Shown piece after piece: positions 1-9,719 of a stretch of 64,000 nt of DNA; the stretch's first letter is position 1, and each line of letters starts with the position of its first letter. The notes below the pieces were generated by a model. That model was not told the DNA's origin and ran no database searches. It saw only the letters and a list, made by a program, of their open reading frames with translations. Origin of the DNA: Flammulina velutipes. Taxonomy: Eukaryota; Basidiomycota; Agaricomycetes; Agaricales; Physalacriaceae. The translations under genes and the position numbers were made by a program. The stretch is from positions 620,001-684,000 of the forward strand of contig CM022376.1 in NCBI GenBank assembly GCA_011800155.1, in the 5' to 3' direction.

Positions 1-376
1 GATGTCGTTAAAAGCCGCGCTTGAATTAGGAATCCCATTCGATCCTTCATTCAACATTATTATGGAAAGCGCCGACAAAGGACAAACCCGCACTGCAGGC
101 TTAGCCAGAAACGTTGCATTTGACTTTGGTGGAATAATGTTCTATCTACAAGTTCATATCATCAGAGACCCTGCATACGAAGTCCTTTTAGGACGACCCT
201 TTGATGTGATCTCGAGTATCAATACAACCACCCTTAAAGATGGTGCTGTCGTAGCGACTATAACAGATCCCAGCAATGGGAAGAAAATCACTTTGCCTAC
301 ATACAAGAGAGGGCAAATGCCTAGGTATCAGCAACCCGTAGCTATACCGGTTTTTCTGCAACACTCGAGGAATTGA
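1..376 (+). pseudogene. Element A aspartic protease, C-terminal part
   Basis: This is the 3' part of the protease ORF, open from the window edge to a TGA at 374-376. It matches the protease C-terminus of B and E almost residue for residue, including the LLGRPFD segment that follows the catalytic region in retropepsins. The catalytic DSG lies just upstream of the window. The ORF ends in the conserved HSRN-stop context that overlaps the next ORF in the -1 frame. The same overlap occurs in B and E, which suggests a frameshift between protease and RT. The T5 run shortly before the stop (about 350-355) is a candidate slip site. Confidence 0.8.
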
Positions 377-1340
377 TCGAGGATCAAGGAGAGGTTGCTC
401 TAATCCTAAGTGATCAAGGGTCTCAGGGGATACATTTGGTGGAAACCTATGTGCCCGGAGATTCCCGGTCAACTTTCACAACCGAAGCCGTTACGAACCT
501 ATACCTAAGAAAATCCACAGAGGGTATTCACAATGCAGTTAAACCCTTGCGCTATGAATATCAATACGAAGAACCGCCTGTAGCATACGATAGCACAGGA
601 AGGGAATTTCCGGGGAATCAACGGAAAATTCCACGCAAGAAGATAGCAGGCTTCCATAAACATGGAAACCTGTCTAATACAATCAAAACTTGGAGTCAGC
701 CTTTAACAGACGATCAAAAGTATCCTCCAAGTTTTGAACAGGACTTAGCTAGCCATCAGTTGGACACAGCGAATATATTCTACGACGTTCCCACAGAACT
801 AAGTAAAGTGTTTAGCAATCTAACGGTTACACTACCTCCTGACGCATGGGGCTCAGAACAAGTCAAGTTCCTGGAGCAGGTCAAACAAAAGGCAGCTCCT
901 GTACAAGTACTAGCTTCAAAGAAATATAAACCAGTGGCGTTGAAGGTCAAACCACACTTAGGAACCTTACCAGACGAGTTCAGAATTGTGCGAAACATTG
1001 TAGGCGATCCCCTGGAGGGAATGCCTGTATTGAATCCCAATCCACCTAAGTTTCAACCCACCGGGCGATACACGGAAGAACGAAGAGAACAAGTACAGAA
1101 GGACCATACCGGAAATTTCCTATGGCCTCAAGAACGAGATTTGATAGACGACCTCATGTGCAAGCAAAATGAAGGCTTTGCATGGGAAGAATCAGAGAAG
1201 GGAAGATTCCGAGAAGACTTCTTCCCGCCAGTAGACATGCCAGTCATACCTCATGTACCATGGGTACTAAGGCCAATCAAGATTCCTCCGGGAATCTTCA
1301 ACGAAGTCTGCGCGATAATAAAGAACAAGCTGGACTCCGG
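373..1340 (+). pseudogene. Element A pol, N-terminal segment, interrupted by element B
   Basis: The frame is open from the protease overlap and begins with the conserved EELIEDQGEVAL context. It covers the pol linker and the approach to RT, including the conserved KPHLGTLP and NIVGDPLEGMP stretches also present in B and E. The reading frame breaks at 1340, where element B starts (TG at 1341), and resumes at 18494 after the 4-bp duplication CCGG. Codons beyond 1340 read into B's LTR and are not biological. No inactivating mutation is visible in this segment, unlike B (nonsense near 13165) and E (frameshift near 52170) at comparable positions. Confidence 0.85.
1337..1340. repeat. Target-site duplication CCGG of element B (left)
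   Basis: CCGG directly before the LTR TG; the partner is at 18490-18493. Excising B and one copy restores A's pol frame. Confidence 0.9.
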
Positions 1341-3028
1341 TGATGAGCAGTGCAAAAGAACACCACCAAATCACACACACACACACAAGTAGGCGTGGAA
1401 ATGCAAGTCCGCTTCGATAGCGGGTCTGCTTTTAATTGTTTAGAGTTCGATGAACTGGTCTTTGGGGTTTCGGGAAGGTATGGGGGTTCGATTGCAACGG
1501 TTCAAAATGTATAACAAGTTCGAGGGGTAACAGGGATCTGATCTTTAGTTGAAAACTAGAGGCCAACAAGAGTCACAGGCCGATTGGGATGCGTGAGGCA
1601 GACTTAATAAAGCTCCAACCGGTCCGTCAATCTTCAACCACGCTAAGAGGTCTGCGTCCAGATACCCTGGTATCTATCTAGTGCTCTAAGACTCAACGGA
1701 CTCTGTCCGCGGCTTAAAACGATAGCTTAGCTGCAGTCTAAACCACACTCAACGGGGACTGGGTTTTCCAATCAGATTCTTTCAAGTGGTTAGATGACTG
1801 TTCTGAGACAGCGCCGGGAACGTCGATGGCACAGGCAATGGCTAGACTTCAATTACTCAAAGTAGCTCCAATGGCTCTAAGTTCCTTTTGCTTTCAGATT
1901 CAAAGTCACCTATGTGACAGAACTTCTATTCAATCCTATCGAGCTAACCGACGGTAAATACTGCTTTGTGGGCTGCGTCTACTGGGGGTCTAAACTAGTT
2001 TACAGTATGCTAACGAGCGTATTATATAGGTATTTCTAAAGAGCGTGACTAAAGCTGGTTTACTGTATTTTACCCGCCACAGGAGCGGCCGCCACGTTGG
2101 CGGGCCCCGTGAACCTCGTTGTGCCCTGGGCCATATGGCCTTCATCATTCTTAGCCAGGTATTTGTCCTGGATGCACCCAATGAGGAGTGGCGTACCGCG
2201 CGGGTACACAGCTCCTGAGTGATCCAAGGTCAGCTGGCATGCTTGTTCCATGTGTATCTCTCCATTCTTAGGCGATCCGCGCGGGCCTTCAATTAGCACC
2301 CGCATGGTCCCTGTTGCCTTGTGTTTTTCCTCCCTCGATAGAGAGACCTTATTTCCAATAATGCCCCGCCCAGGAATCGGGCCCGTCGTGTTGGCGGCTT
2401 AACTCCTAGGTGGGTCCTTCAGTGCCTCTGGCGTTTCCTATGCAGAGCCCGAATGCTATCCAACAGAGGGACTTGGGTTTCTGTGCTCGATCTGGGAGAT
2501 CTGCCCGATCTGGATTATATTGATGAGATCCAGGGAGTCAGAGCGTGATTCAGGAATAAGGTTTACTTCCCCTGAGATCATGACTCATGACGCAACATGC
2601 CTTTGATGGATTCGATGGTCGATCTCCGTCCTCTGCGTTTTGGGTGGCTAAGTCCGTCCAAGTGTGGCGGGTGGTTCGCGAACTGTCCTTGGAAGAGTGG
2701 GATCCTTATTTCTAAGTACCCGACACAATGGCGGGTGCAAGACTGAGTACTGGTTTTATTGATCGACCCAAGTCGAGTTACTTGTATTGTAGTTTTAGGT
2801 TCCTCCCGCTTCGAGAGCGGGGTCGATTGCCTGGCTGAACCAGTGCCTGACTTCAAGGTTCCAAGGATGAGTCCCAGTAACAAGGACCTTCTCCGTACTG
2901 CTAGCCTGGTGTGGAGTGGTATATTCCGTCCATAATGCCTTCTTCCTATGTCCATTCTGCCTGGTTTGCCTTGTACCAAATCGCAAAATATGGGGTCTTT
3001 GCCCATCCAAATATTACAAGGCGTATCA
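1341..3028 (-). repeat. Element B 3' LTR
   Basis: 1688 bp. In sense orientation it starts TGATACGCC and ends GCTCATCA. It includes a (CA)n microsatellite near 1373, a TATA-like TATATAAT near 2020-2030, and several CCCGC-N7-GCGGG repeats (2073-2089, 2088-2104, 2719-2735, 2805-2821). A sense 81-codon ORF (2060-2305) lies upstream of the TATA, in the U3-like part. Confidence 0.93.
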
Positions 3029-3064
3029 TCTCCCCTTGACTTATTTGATGTCGTCCCCGACATC
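3029..3064 (-). other. Element B terminal hairpin and 3' polypurine tract
   Basis: In sense orientation AAGTCAAGGGGAGA (3042-3029) directly precedes the LTR. It follows the hairpin GATGTC-GGGGAC-GACATC (3064-3047). Compared with A's GATGGT...ACCATC the stem has changed on both sides, preserving pairing. Confidence 0.85.
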
Positions 3065-3134
3065 CTCTGCCTTCTACCTTTGGTAGAGTACAGGGTCATC
3101 GTATAACTCCAGATTTGGATTCCTCTTAGATCGA

Positions 3135-3151
3135 CCCGATTCTGAAGCGGG
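3135..3151. repeat. B-type everted repeat near ag1 start
   Basis: CCCGA-N7-GCGGG, about 105-120 bp upstream of the ag1 start codon (3256). Confidence 0.65.
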
Positions 3152-3255
3152 CCCGATCTGATTATTCTAAGTCCTGGCTTAAAAGCTGTTGTAGGCGCGC
3201 CGCTTCGTTGGCGCGTCCACTACAACTCTTATCCAACTTCTGTCTTTTCTGCATA

Positions 3256-4879
3256 ATGGCTCCTCCTAAAACCCCGCACTGGACTACTATTCGCCCACTG
3301 CTGGCAGTCGATCCAGTGACCGTTGCGCCTGAGGTTACGCAGTTTCGTGCGGAGCTGGGACCCGCTATCTCTGAGTTCATCATGAACTACGCGGTCCCCA
3401 CTCATGTCGAGGGTGTCATCAAGGACGCGATCGAACAACTTTCTGGACCGATTATGGCCATCGTTCGTTCGTCTAACATGCCGGGTATCGCTCTGGAAGC
3501 CCGCGTGGACTCTCTCGATCGCTTCTTTCCCAAGTTATTGGTGAGTGCCTTTATTCTTCCATGTTCGTGCGCGTCTAACCCAAGTTAGGTTGTTAACCTA
3601 TCTTTGGCTAATCGCACGACCGCTACCGCGACGGCTGAAATCCATTCATTCTTTCATAATGTTCGCAACTGGCTAGCTTGCTACCTGCTGGAGTTGGGGG
3701 TTAATCCTCAACTCCCGCGGATTAATCTTGCTGGCGTGTTCACGCCTCTTACGGCTGTCACTAGTCGACACACCGACTTCATAGCGCCTAAGTTGCCCGA
3801 CTTTCACCCTTTGCACTTCAACCAGCGGTCCTTTAACTCGAAAGGAAAAGGACCCGCTAAGGAGGCGGCTCCAAAAGTCGACATTCCTAAGGATCCTCCC
3901 AAGAGCAAGCCTGCTGCTAAGAAGGTACGCTATTGTTTCCTTACTGTGTTTCTGGTTTCTAAGTCGTTTTCCCAGGGTGGAAAGACGGTTAAGTCACCAG
4001 CGGTGATCGATGAGAAGTTGGAGGCCGTTGGGGAAGCGGCTATGCCTCCTCCTGAGGACTGTGGTAAGTTCCCCTTCTCCAACTTTCACAATTCTGTGTT
4101 TTAACCCCGACGCCTTCTCTTTCGCTAAGATATGGACGACGGTCTGTCTGAATCCGATCTTGCTTCGGACGACGTGAGCTTATTTCACGATTTTTCTAGA
4201 CTTGGACTCGTTGACAGTCCCCTTGCAGGATTTATCCATTATCGACGGCAACGGTGTTACTGGTACCGACTTGGTTCCTCTCGAGGTAATGTCTTTGACT
4301 CGGGCTGATTTTCTACTTTGGGCGCTGACTTGTTCATAGTCGCCTCCCTCGGACTCGAAGCGCACGGTATTTTACCTTCCCTACGCGTTCGTCCCAGGTA
4401 TGCTGACTTCTTCCCGGGAATACCAGAAGGCCTTAGACATTCTGGGTTCTTCCGTGAACTTCGTCGAACCTGCTCCCGCCGCTCATAAGCGCAAGGCTAC
4501 TGCCAAGAACTCTAGTCGTCCCCGGAAGAGTCCTAAGCCTTCGTCTTTCCATATCGACCAGGCTTTCCTGGACCAGCTTGCTGGAGGTAAGCTTGTTGTC
4601 TTAGTCTCGATGTACACCCGCTAACTTGGCGGGTCCGCTTTGTTAGCGGGTCCTATTATTCAGAGCTATGCCTCGTCGGTCGTTCGCGTGCTCAAGCAGG
4701 TTAATTGCCTTGCCGAGCTCGACGAGTTCCCTCGTGAGGCTAGCGCTTCACTTTTGTCGACGGAGCAGTCCTACCGCTTGGACTTGGTTCGGATCTTGAA
4801 CCATGTCCACGGTGAGATCCAGGCTTTCAATCGTACCAAGGATCTGTATGTAGGCACCGTGAAGTCCTTGCTAGACTAG
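3256..4879 (+). CDS. Element B antisense gene ag1, seven exons, unknown function
   Basis: Predicted join is 3256-3540, 3589-3924, 3976-4063, 4130-4173, 4229-4285, 4340-4586, 4647-4879, giving 429 residues. All introns are 48-66 bp with GT..AG ends, and the phases agree with the homologue in A. The start is the first ATG of the frame (CATAATGGCTCC). The protein is mostly soluble and charged, with a Lys/Pro-rich central linker (KGKGPAKEAAPK region), an acidic DMDDG segment and a basic HKRKATAKN stretch that may be an NLS. The C-terminal exon is probably helical. It is transcribed away from the LTR, opposite to gag-pol. Antisense placement means its introns are not removed from the genomic RNA. 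No family recognised. Confidence 0.82.
4617..4650. repeat. Two abutting B-type everted repeats in ag1 intron 6
   Basis: CCCGC-TAACTTG-GCGGG (4617-4633) is immediately followed by TCCGC-TTTGTTA-GCGGG (4634-4650). Each is exactly 17 bp. Together they make up more than half of the 60-bp intron (4587-4646). Confidence 0.8.
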
Positions 4880-5362
4880 TCTCCACTTCGATTTGGACAT
4901 TCCGCTGTAGATCCCTCAATACTCTTTCCGTGATCTGTAGTTCGTTGGGCACGTCCCTGTTGCAGCTAGTTACTGTATTCCCTCTTTAGTTCATCATTCG
5001 CCTCGTAACTAGACTCTAAATTTGCAATATGTTTTGCCTCATGTCCCGCTGTGCCACCAACTGAATCTACACGATAGAGTTCCTGTCCGCCATGTTGGCG
5101 GGGCCTAATTTTCGTCCTTGACCCGTTTTGATAGCGGGTGGTCAAGTCCCTGCGCATATCCTGGTGGAAGGGCACTCGGTGGTGTCCATCCGCACCCTCT
5201 AGGTCGTTGTATTGGCAATACTACTCAGCGTAGCCGTGTGGTAAGGCCTTGCCTCATTGCATTCGATGGCCGTTGCGGATCCGTTTGTTATTGCGGGGCC
5301 CGATAGTATAGCGGGCGCGCACCTTTATAAACTCGCAACGTCCTCTCGAATCCTTATCCAAC
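4880..5362. other. Element B spacer between ag1 and ag2, with three everted repeats
   Basis: No coding sequence supported. It should contain the ag1 3' end and ag2 promoter. Everted repeats lie at 5086-5102 (TCCGC-N7-GCGGG), 5122-5138 (CCCGT-N7-GCGGG) and 5299-5315 (CCCGA-N7-GCGGG), the last about 50 bp upstream of the ag2 start. A TATAAA-like element (TTTATAAA, about 5322-5331) lies between that site and the start codon. Confidence 0.6.
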
Positions 5363-6613
5363 ATGGAGCAGAATCTTGCGTTAATCCCTCCCTGGACCAA
5401 CTTCAAGCTTGCCTTTCTTCCAGGCCTTTCTGACCGCTTTTCCCGTCAAGCCGTCGGTTTCTTAGAGGCTGAAGCGGGTCTAGCTGTGGCCTTGTCGATG
5501 TACCGTGCTACGTTTAGCTTCCCTATCGTAGCCACGCCTTTCGACGTCTTGGATCTTTCTTCCTTTCATACTTCCCCAACTGAGGACTTGTCCTTGGGTG
5601 TGAGCGAAATGCTCGACGCACCCACTTTGCGCTTCATGATTCAATGTTTGGTGGGTTTCGTCTTCTGTCCCCTGTTTTTCCTAGTCCTGACTTAGATATA
5701 GATTCGCTCGATGGCTATCTGGGAGATCGAGGATCCCGACCTCAAGACGGGTCAAGCCTACAACATTGCTTTGTTGTATGTCTGTTGCCTTCGTCTCGTT
5801 TCTAACTGGTTTGGGATGCGGCGGGGTTCAGTGGTACTCGATGGTCTTCACTTTGAAGACCTCATCCCCGCCCGCTTCCGTCATCCCGAGCGGTATTTTG
5901 CTAAGATGATGGAAGAGGCATTGGGTGACTTCGCCGTACGTTTGGTTTACCCGCTTTCCAGTCGGAGGTCTAATGTATCCTTGTCAGACTTCCGTTCTCC
6001 TTGGTTTTCACCTTGGGGCTGAGGACTCCTTGGGAGGGATCGTTGCCAACTACGATGTAGTGAACAACTTGCCCCTTCCCTTGGGTCAATTGTCCCCCGT
6101 CGACCAGGCGCTTGTCCTTTGGTGGCCCCGCTTTTTAGCGGTTAATCGATTCCCTCGTTTCTGCGACACTCGTCCTATCATGTACGAGCGCGTTATCACA
6201 ACGGGTCTCGCTGCTCACTTGGACTTCGCTCCCGTGTTAGCCTCGGATCGTGACTTCGACGAAACTACCAATCCCATTGCTCCTTCGGCTTCTGTTCCAC
6301 CTCCTCACACCGTCGCTTGGATGGGTAGTCCAGTCGCTGTGGAGGTGGCCCAGTCTGTCTTGACTGAACCCGCTATGGTAGCGGCCGCTCCCATTTCGGG
6401 ACCCGCTATCGAAGCGGAGAGTCAAGCTCCACCTTCTATGGTCTTTGTTGGTGCCTTTAGCTTTTTCTCGAGCCATCCTTTGTTTGCTGACGACCTGGTA
6501 TTTGATTGCAGAAACATTTTAACAAGTGCGGCGAGCGTATGTGCTTTTGCGCTCCCCTCGAGTATCCTGATGAGTCCTGTGTCGAATACTGGGGTGTTCC
6601 CGACTTTCTCTAA
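5363..6613 (+). CDS. Element B antisense gene ag2, four exons, unknown function
   Basis: Predicted join is 5363-5650, 5702-5935, 5988-6440, 6512-6613, giving 358 residues. Introns are 51, 52 and 71 bp and phase 0, with exons 1 and 2 identical in length to those of A's ag2. The N-terminal half looks globular and rather hydrophobic (PPWTNFKLAFLPG, FPIVATPFDVLD, CCLRLVSNWFG). Exon 3 contains DTRPIMYERV and then a Pro/Ala-rich tail. The last exon encodes HFNKCGERMCFC and a further Cys (ESCVEYW), a cluster that could hold zinc. The exon 3 donor was chosen because it joins in phase to this Cys exon, which is also found in A. Three everted repeats sit near or inside exon 3 (6126-6141 with a six-base spacer, 6369-6385, 6402-6418). 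No family recognised. Confidence 0.78.
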
Positions 6614-7178
6614 CTTCTTTTGTGACTTGTTTGTTTCTTATTTCCAATGCCCTAGTCATAGCGGCGCTTTTGAATAGCTATTTTTGTCCTTTTATATTTT
6701 CTCTAAGTTCAATTTTCCACTTAGATCCTATTTACTCCTTCGTTTGCGGACGTCTCCCCTTGACTTATATGGTTGACGTCCCGCCTATCTCTTATAGTGT
6801 TTACTAGTTCACTCAATATATTTGTTGAATGAACCACTTAGAGTCCGAAGACCCGACCCGCTATCGGGTCGGGGCCAATTCCTTGTGTGGCGCAGCCTGT
6901 TTTCTTGCCTTTCTCATACTTTCTTGGATGTCCGACCATTTGGCGGCGATTCGCACTCTCAGTCTCGTTTTATCCAGAATTATACAAGCCATTTATTATA
7001 GATATACAGCTTGCTATATAATATTTGCCCGGCGGCCCAGAGAAAAGGAGACGACTCCAACGCCCGAAGAAAATACAGTACGTATGCAGTCCGTATTCTG
7101 TCGTACTAAGTCCCATTTTTCTATGTAAACGTCCAGTCCGTTATTTAGAGTCCAATGGACTTGGGCCTGCCCAAGTCC
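6614..7178. other. Element B convergent 3' region between ag2 and Z, with internal PPT copy
   Basis: Noncoding. In element sense, AAGTCAAGGGGAGA is present at 6766-6753, a perfect 14-base copy of the terminal PPT, followed by CG instead of the LTR TG. A palindrome CCCGACCCGCTATCGGGTCGGGG spans about 6851-6873. The equivalent PPT copy is in E (58484-58497) and A (31198-31211). Confidence 0.7.
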
Positions 7179-9245
7179 CTACCTCTCCTTGCCTTTTCCT
7201 TTGCCCTTTCCTTTCTTCTCGGCGGGGGCCTTTGCCTTTCCTTTTCCTTTCCCTTTCGGGTCCTCCATCTCCTCGTCGTCTTCGTCGTCGTCGTCGTAGT
7301 CGTGGTTCCCGCGCTCCAACTTGCGCAGGATCTCCGACGTGTCCCCGCCACTCAAGATGATGGACAGTGCCGCCTCGAGGTTCGGGATAACGGCCTCCGA
7401 GAGTCTGACAGTTTCCTCGAGCGTCGTCAGCCTTGCCGTTACCGCTGCCAGCTCCTTCTCAAGTTCGTCGACGCGAAGTTGGGCCTCGTCCTTGTGGAGG
7501 CAGGGATCCTCGGGGTCCAGCTTGAGGCATCCCTTCTTCACGTACGCGCATTCCATGCACGACTTGTTGCTGCCCTCGAACTTGCATTTGATGCCCTTCT
7601 TGAAGCATTTCCTGCACAGGATCTGCTGGCTATGAAAGGGGTCGTTCTTGGGGCGGGCGGGGAGTATGGGTCTACGCCCCGTCGGGTTGACGGCGACCGT
7701 CCTCGGCTTCCGCTTCTTCTTCGGTTCTGCGTCGTCGTCGTCGAGTTTCCGTTTGGACGACGAGGCCTCCGGTTGCGAGGCGGGTTTTGCTGCTTGAGCC
7801 CGACTTGCAGGCGGAGCCGACGTTGAGGCGGCGGGCTGGTTCTTTCTGGTTTCACGAGCCGCTGCCCGGGCGGCTCGTTGTTCTGCCAGTGCCTTCTCCT
7901 CGGCAGTTGGCTGTTTCTTTCGAATTTCTCAGTTAGTTTCCTCCACTTGGTTTAAAACCAGGTGAAATGAGCTAACCTTTGCCTTCGCCATTTCTGGCGC
8001 CTTCTTCATGAGCCTCATCCGCTTTTTCGGCGGATTTGGCTGCCTCGACTCCTCGGAGTCGTCTTCTTCTTCTTCTTCCACTACCTCCGCCTTCCTCTTG
8101 TTCGATATCGGCACCCAGGCAGGCGTCTTGAGGATTGCGGGTCCCCAAGTCCTCTTCTTCGGCGAGTCTCCCTGGACGGGCCTTCCCAGTTTCCGTTTCT
8201 TCGAAACGGGTTTGGACGTCGTCAAGGTCGTTGGAGGCGGTGGCGAGGGTGCCATTTCTGGGGGCGTCGCCATTCTGGGCGGCGTACCCGTTGGGGGCGA
8301 CCAGATCCGGGGCGATAGCATAGTTGGAGGTCCCGCCAGCGGTACCTCTGTTGCTGCTGGAGGCGTTCCAGCGACAGACGGAGATGCTGGGGGCGGGGTC
8401 GTGGTCGGCGGGGTTGGTTGCAACCAGGGCTGCGGCGACGGTGGTGGAATTGGGGCTGGGAACCATGTCGGCCCAAATAGTGATTCCGTCATCGAGGGCG
8501 GCGAGCCCAGACGGAGTGGCAGCCTCGGCGGTGACTGCGGGACAGGAGGGGGCATTGCCCTCGCGAAGTCGATCTCGACGGCGGTGAGACCGTCGTCGCG
8601 ATCCGGATCTGCAGGAGGTTCACCTCCCGTAGATCCCTTCGCCTTCTCTCCAGCTGGTTCCGGCGACGACGTGCTCATGAGCTGGTCGACTTCCTCGTCA
8701 TCCTCTTCTTCTGCCTCCGTGGACGCGTAGTCCAGGCCTAAGGTTGTCGTTCCATTTTCTTCGTAGCTTGACCAAGTCTCTACGCGTGCTGGACTTGGTT
8801 GACGCGTCGCCGACGCGTCAACCGACATTGTCATGCCTGACTCCGTCTTTTCCAGCACGCTCAGAGGCGTTGGCTCAGCTGGTGGACTTGTCGGTGGGGT
8901 TGGCGACTTGGGCGGAGGCGTCGTCACTCTATCCTCTGGCAGAGGAGAGCTTCCCTCGGACGGTGCCGGCAAGAACAACGGTGTTGTCGTTCCTGGCACC
9001 GCGGTTGGTTCAGCTATCGGGGACACGGGCGCAGGCGAGACAGTGGAGACAGGCTCAGGCGCAGGCGACACGGTAGCGGCGGGTTCAGGTGCCGGCGACC
9101 CGGTAGCGGCAGGTTCAGGTGCAGGCGGTACGACGACAGCGAGGTCGGGGGCAGACGAGGCAGCAGCAGGCGAGAGCGACGAGGGCGAGACGGGCGCGGA
9201 CATGTTCGACTTGATCGTGGTGGTTGAAGAGAAAGAGGGTAACAT
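7179..9245 (-). CDS. Element B gene Z: Pro/acid-rich Zn2Cys6 protein, sense strand, two exons
   Basis: Predicted complement(join(7179..7916, 7977..9245)), 668 residues, one 60-bp phase-0 intron. The first 300 residues are Pro/Ser/Ala/Thr-rich with imperfect PAPEPAATVS-type repeats and an acidic run (EEEDDEEVDQL). NLS-like stretches are KKRKLGRP and PKKKRKPR (about 488-495). The zinc cluster (about 524-553) reads C-x2-C-x6-C-x8-C-x2-C-x6-C, starting CRKCFKKGIKC, an exact Zn2Cys6 spacing. It is followed by a probable coiled coil (LRVDELEKELAAV...LTTLEETV), then an acidic run and a Lys/Gly-rich tail. The cluster starts at residue 524 in both A and B although total lengths differ. The inferred role is a nuclear DNA-binding dimer; target and effect are unknown. 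A second in-frame ATG at 9203 is a possible alternative start. Confidence 0.8.
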
Positions 9246-9719
9246 TAAAGTCCCTCTTTCTCACACTACCGGGGTCCGGTCCGGTGTTTAATGGATCGCC
9301 CATCAAAACATCCCAGGCGAGTCAATTTCTTCCCTTTTTGGATTGCTATTGATGCCCTGTTCTTTTTCTTGTTCGCTTCCGTCTATCTCGGTCCCGTTGA
9401 GTCCCTGAGCTCAATTCTCTCTTTTCTTCTTACTAGCCTTATACAAGCCGACACCTCCTTGTCTTTCAGCGCTGTTATGCCTGGCAACCAGTCTTCTATT
9501 TGATTGGTTTTGGACGCGTCTTGTCACGTGACGGGTCATGTGCCTTCCACATGACTTCGTGCCGATTTCCGATTTCCACCCGCTATGTTGGCGGGTGTTC
9601 TGACTGCCCGCTATATAGGCGGCTGACGATAAATCTTAACAAAATTTAAAATTTTGGCCTATATAACGCCTCTATATCCCCTACCAAGGAAAATAGATGG
9701 TGTCCGCACCATCTGTTCC
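9246..9719 (-). other. Element B spacer between pol and Z
   Basis: Noncoding. In sense order after the pol stop: hairpin GATGGT-GCGGAC-ACCATC (9713-9696), purine tract GGTAGGGGATATAGAGGC (9685-9668), two everted repeats (9607-9623 and 9579-9595), then the presumed Z promoter. Confidence 0.65.
9579..9623. repeat. Pair of B-type everted repeats upstream of Z
   Basis: CCCGC-TATGTTG-GCGGG (9579-9595) and CCCGC-TATATAG-GCGGC (9607-9623), separated by 11 bp, about 330-380 bp upstream of the Z start codon. The same pair is conserved in E (about 55687-55732). Confidence 0.8.

Noticed and set aside
7155..7826. Long plus-strand ORFs opposite B's Z gene (7155-7826, 8008-8730, 8833-9291).
   Set aside because: They are shadows of the GC-rich, low-complexity Z coding sequence on the other strand.
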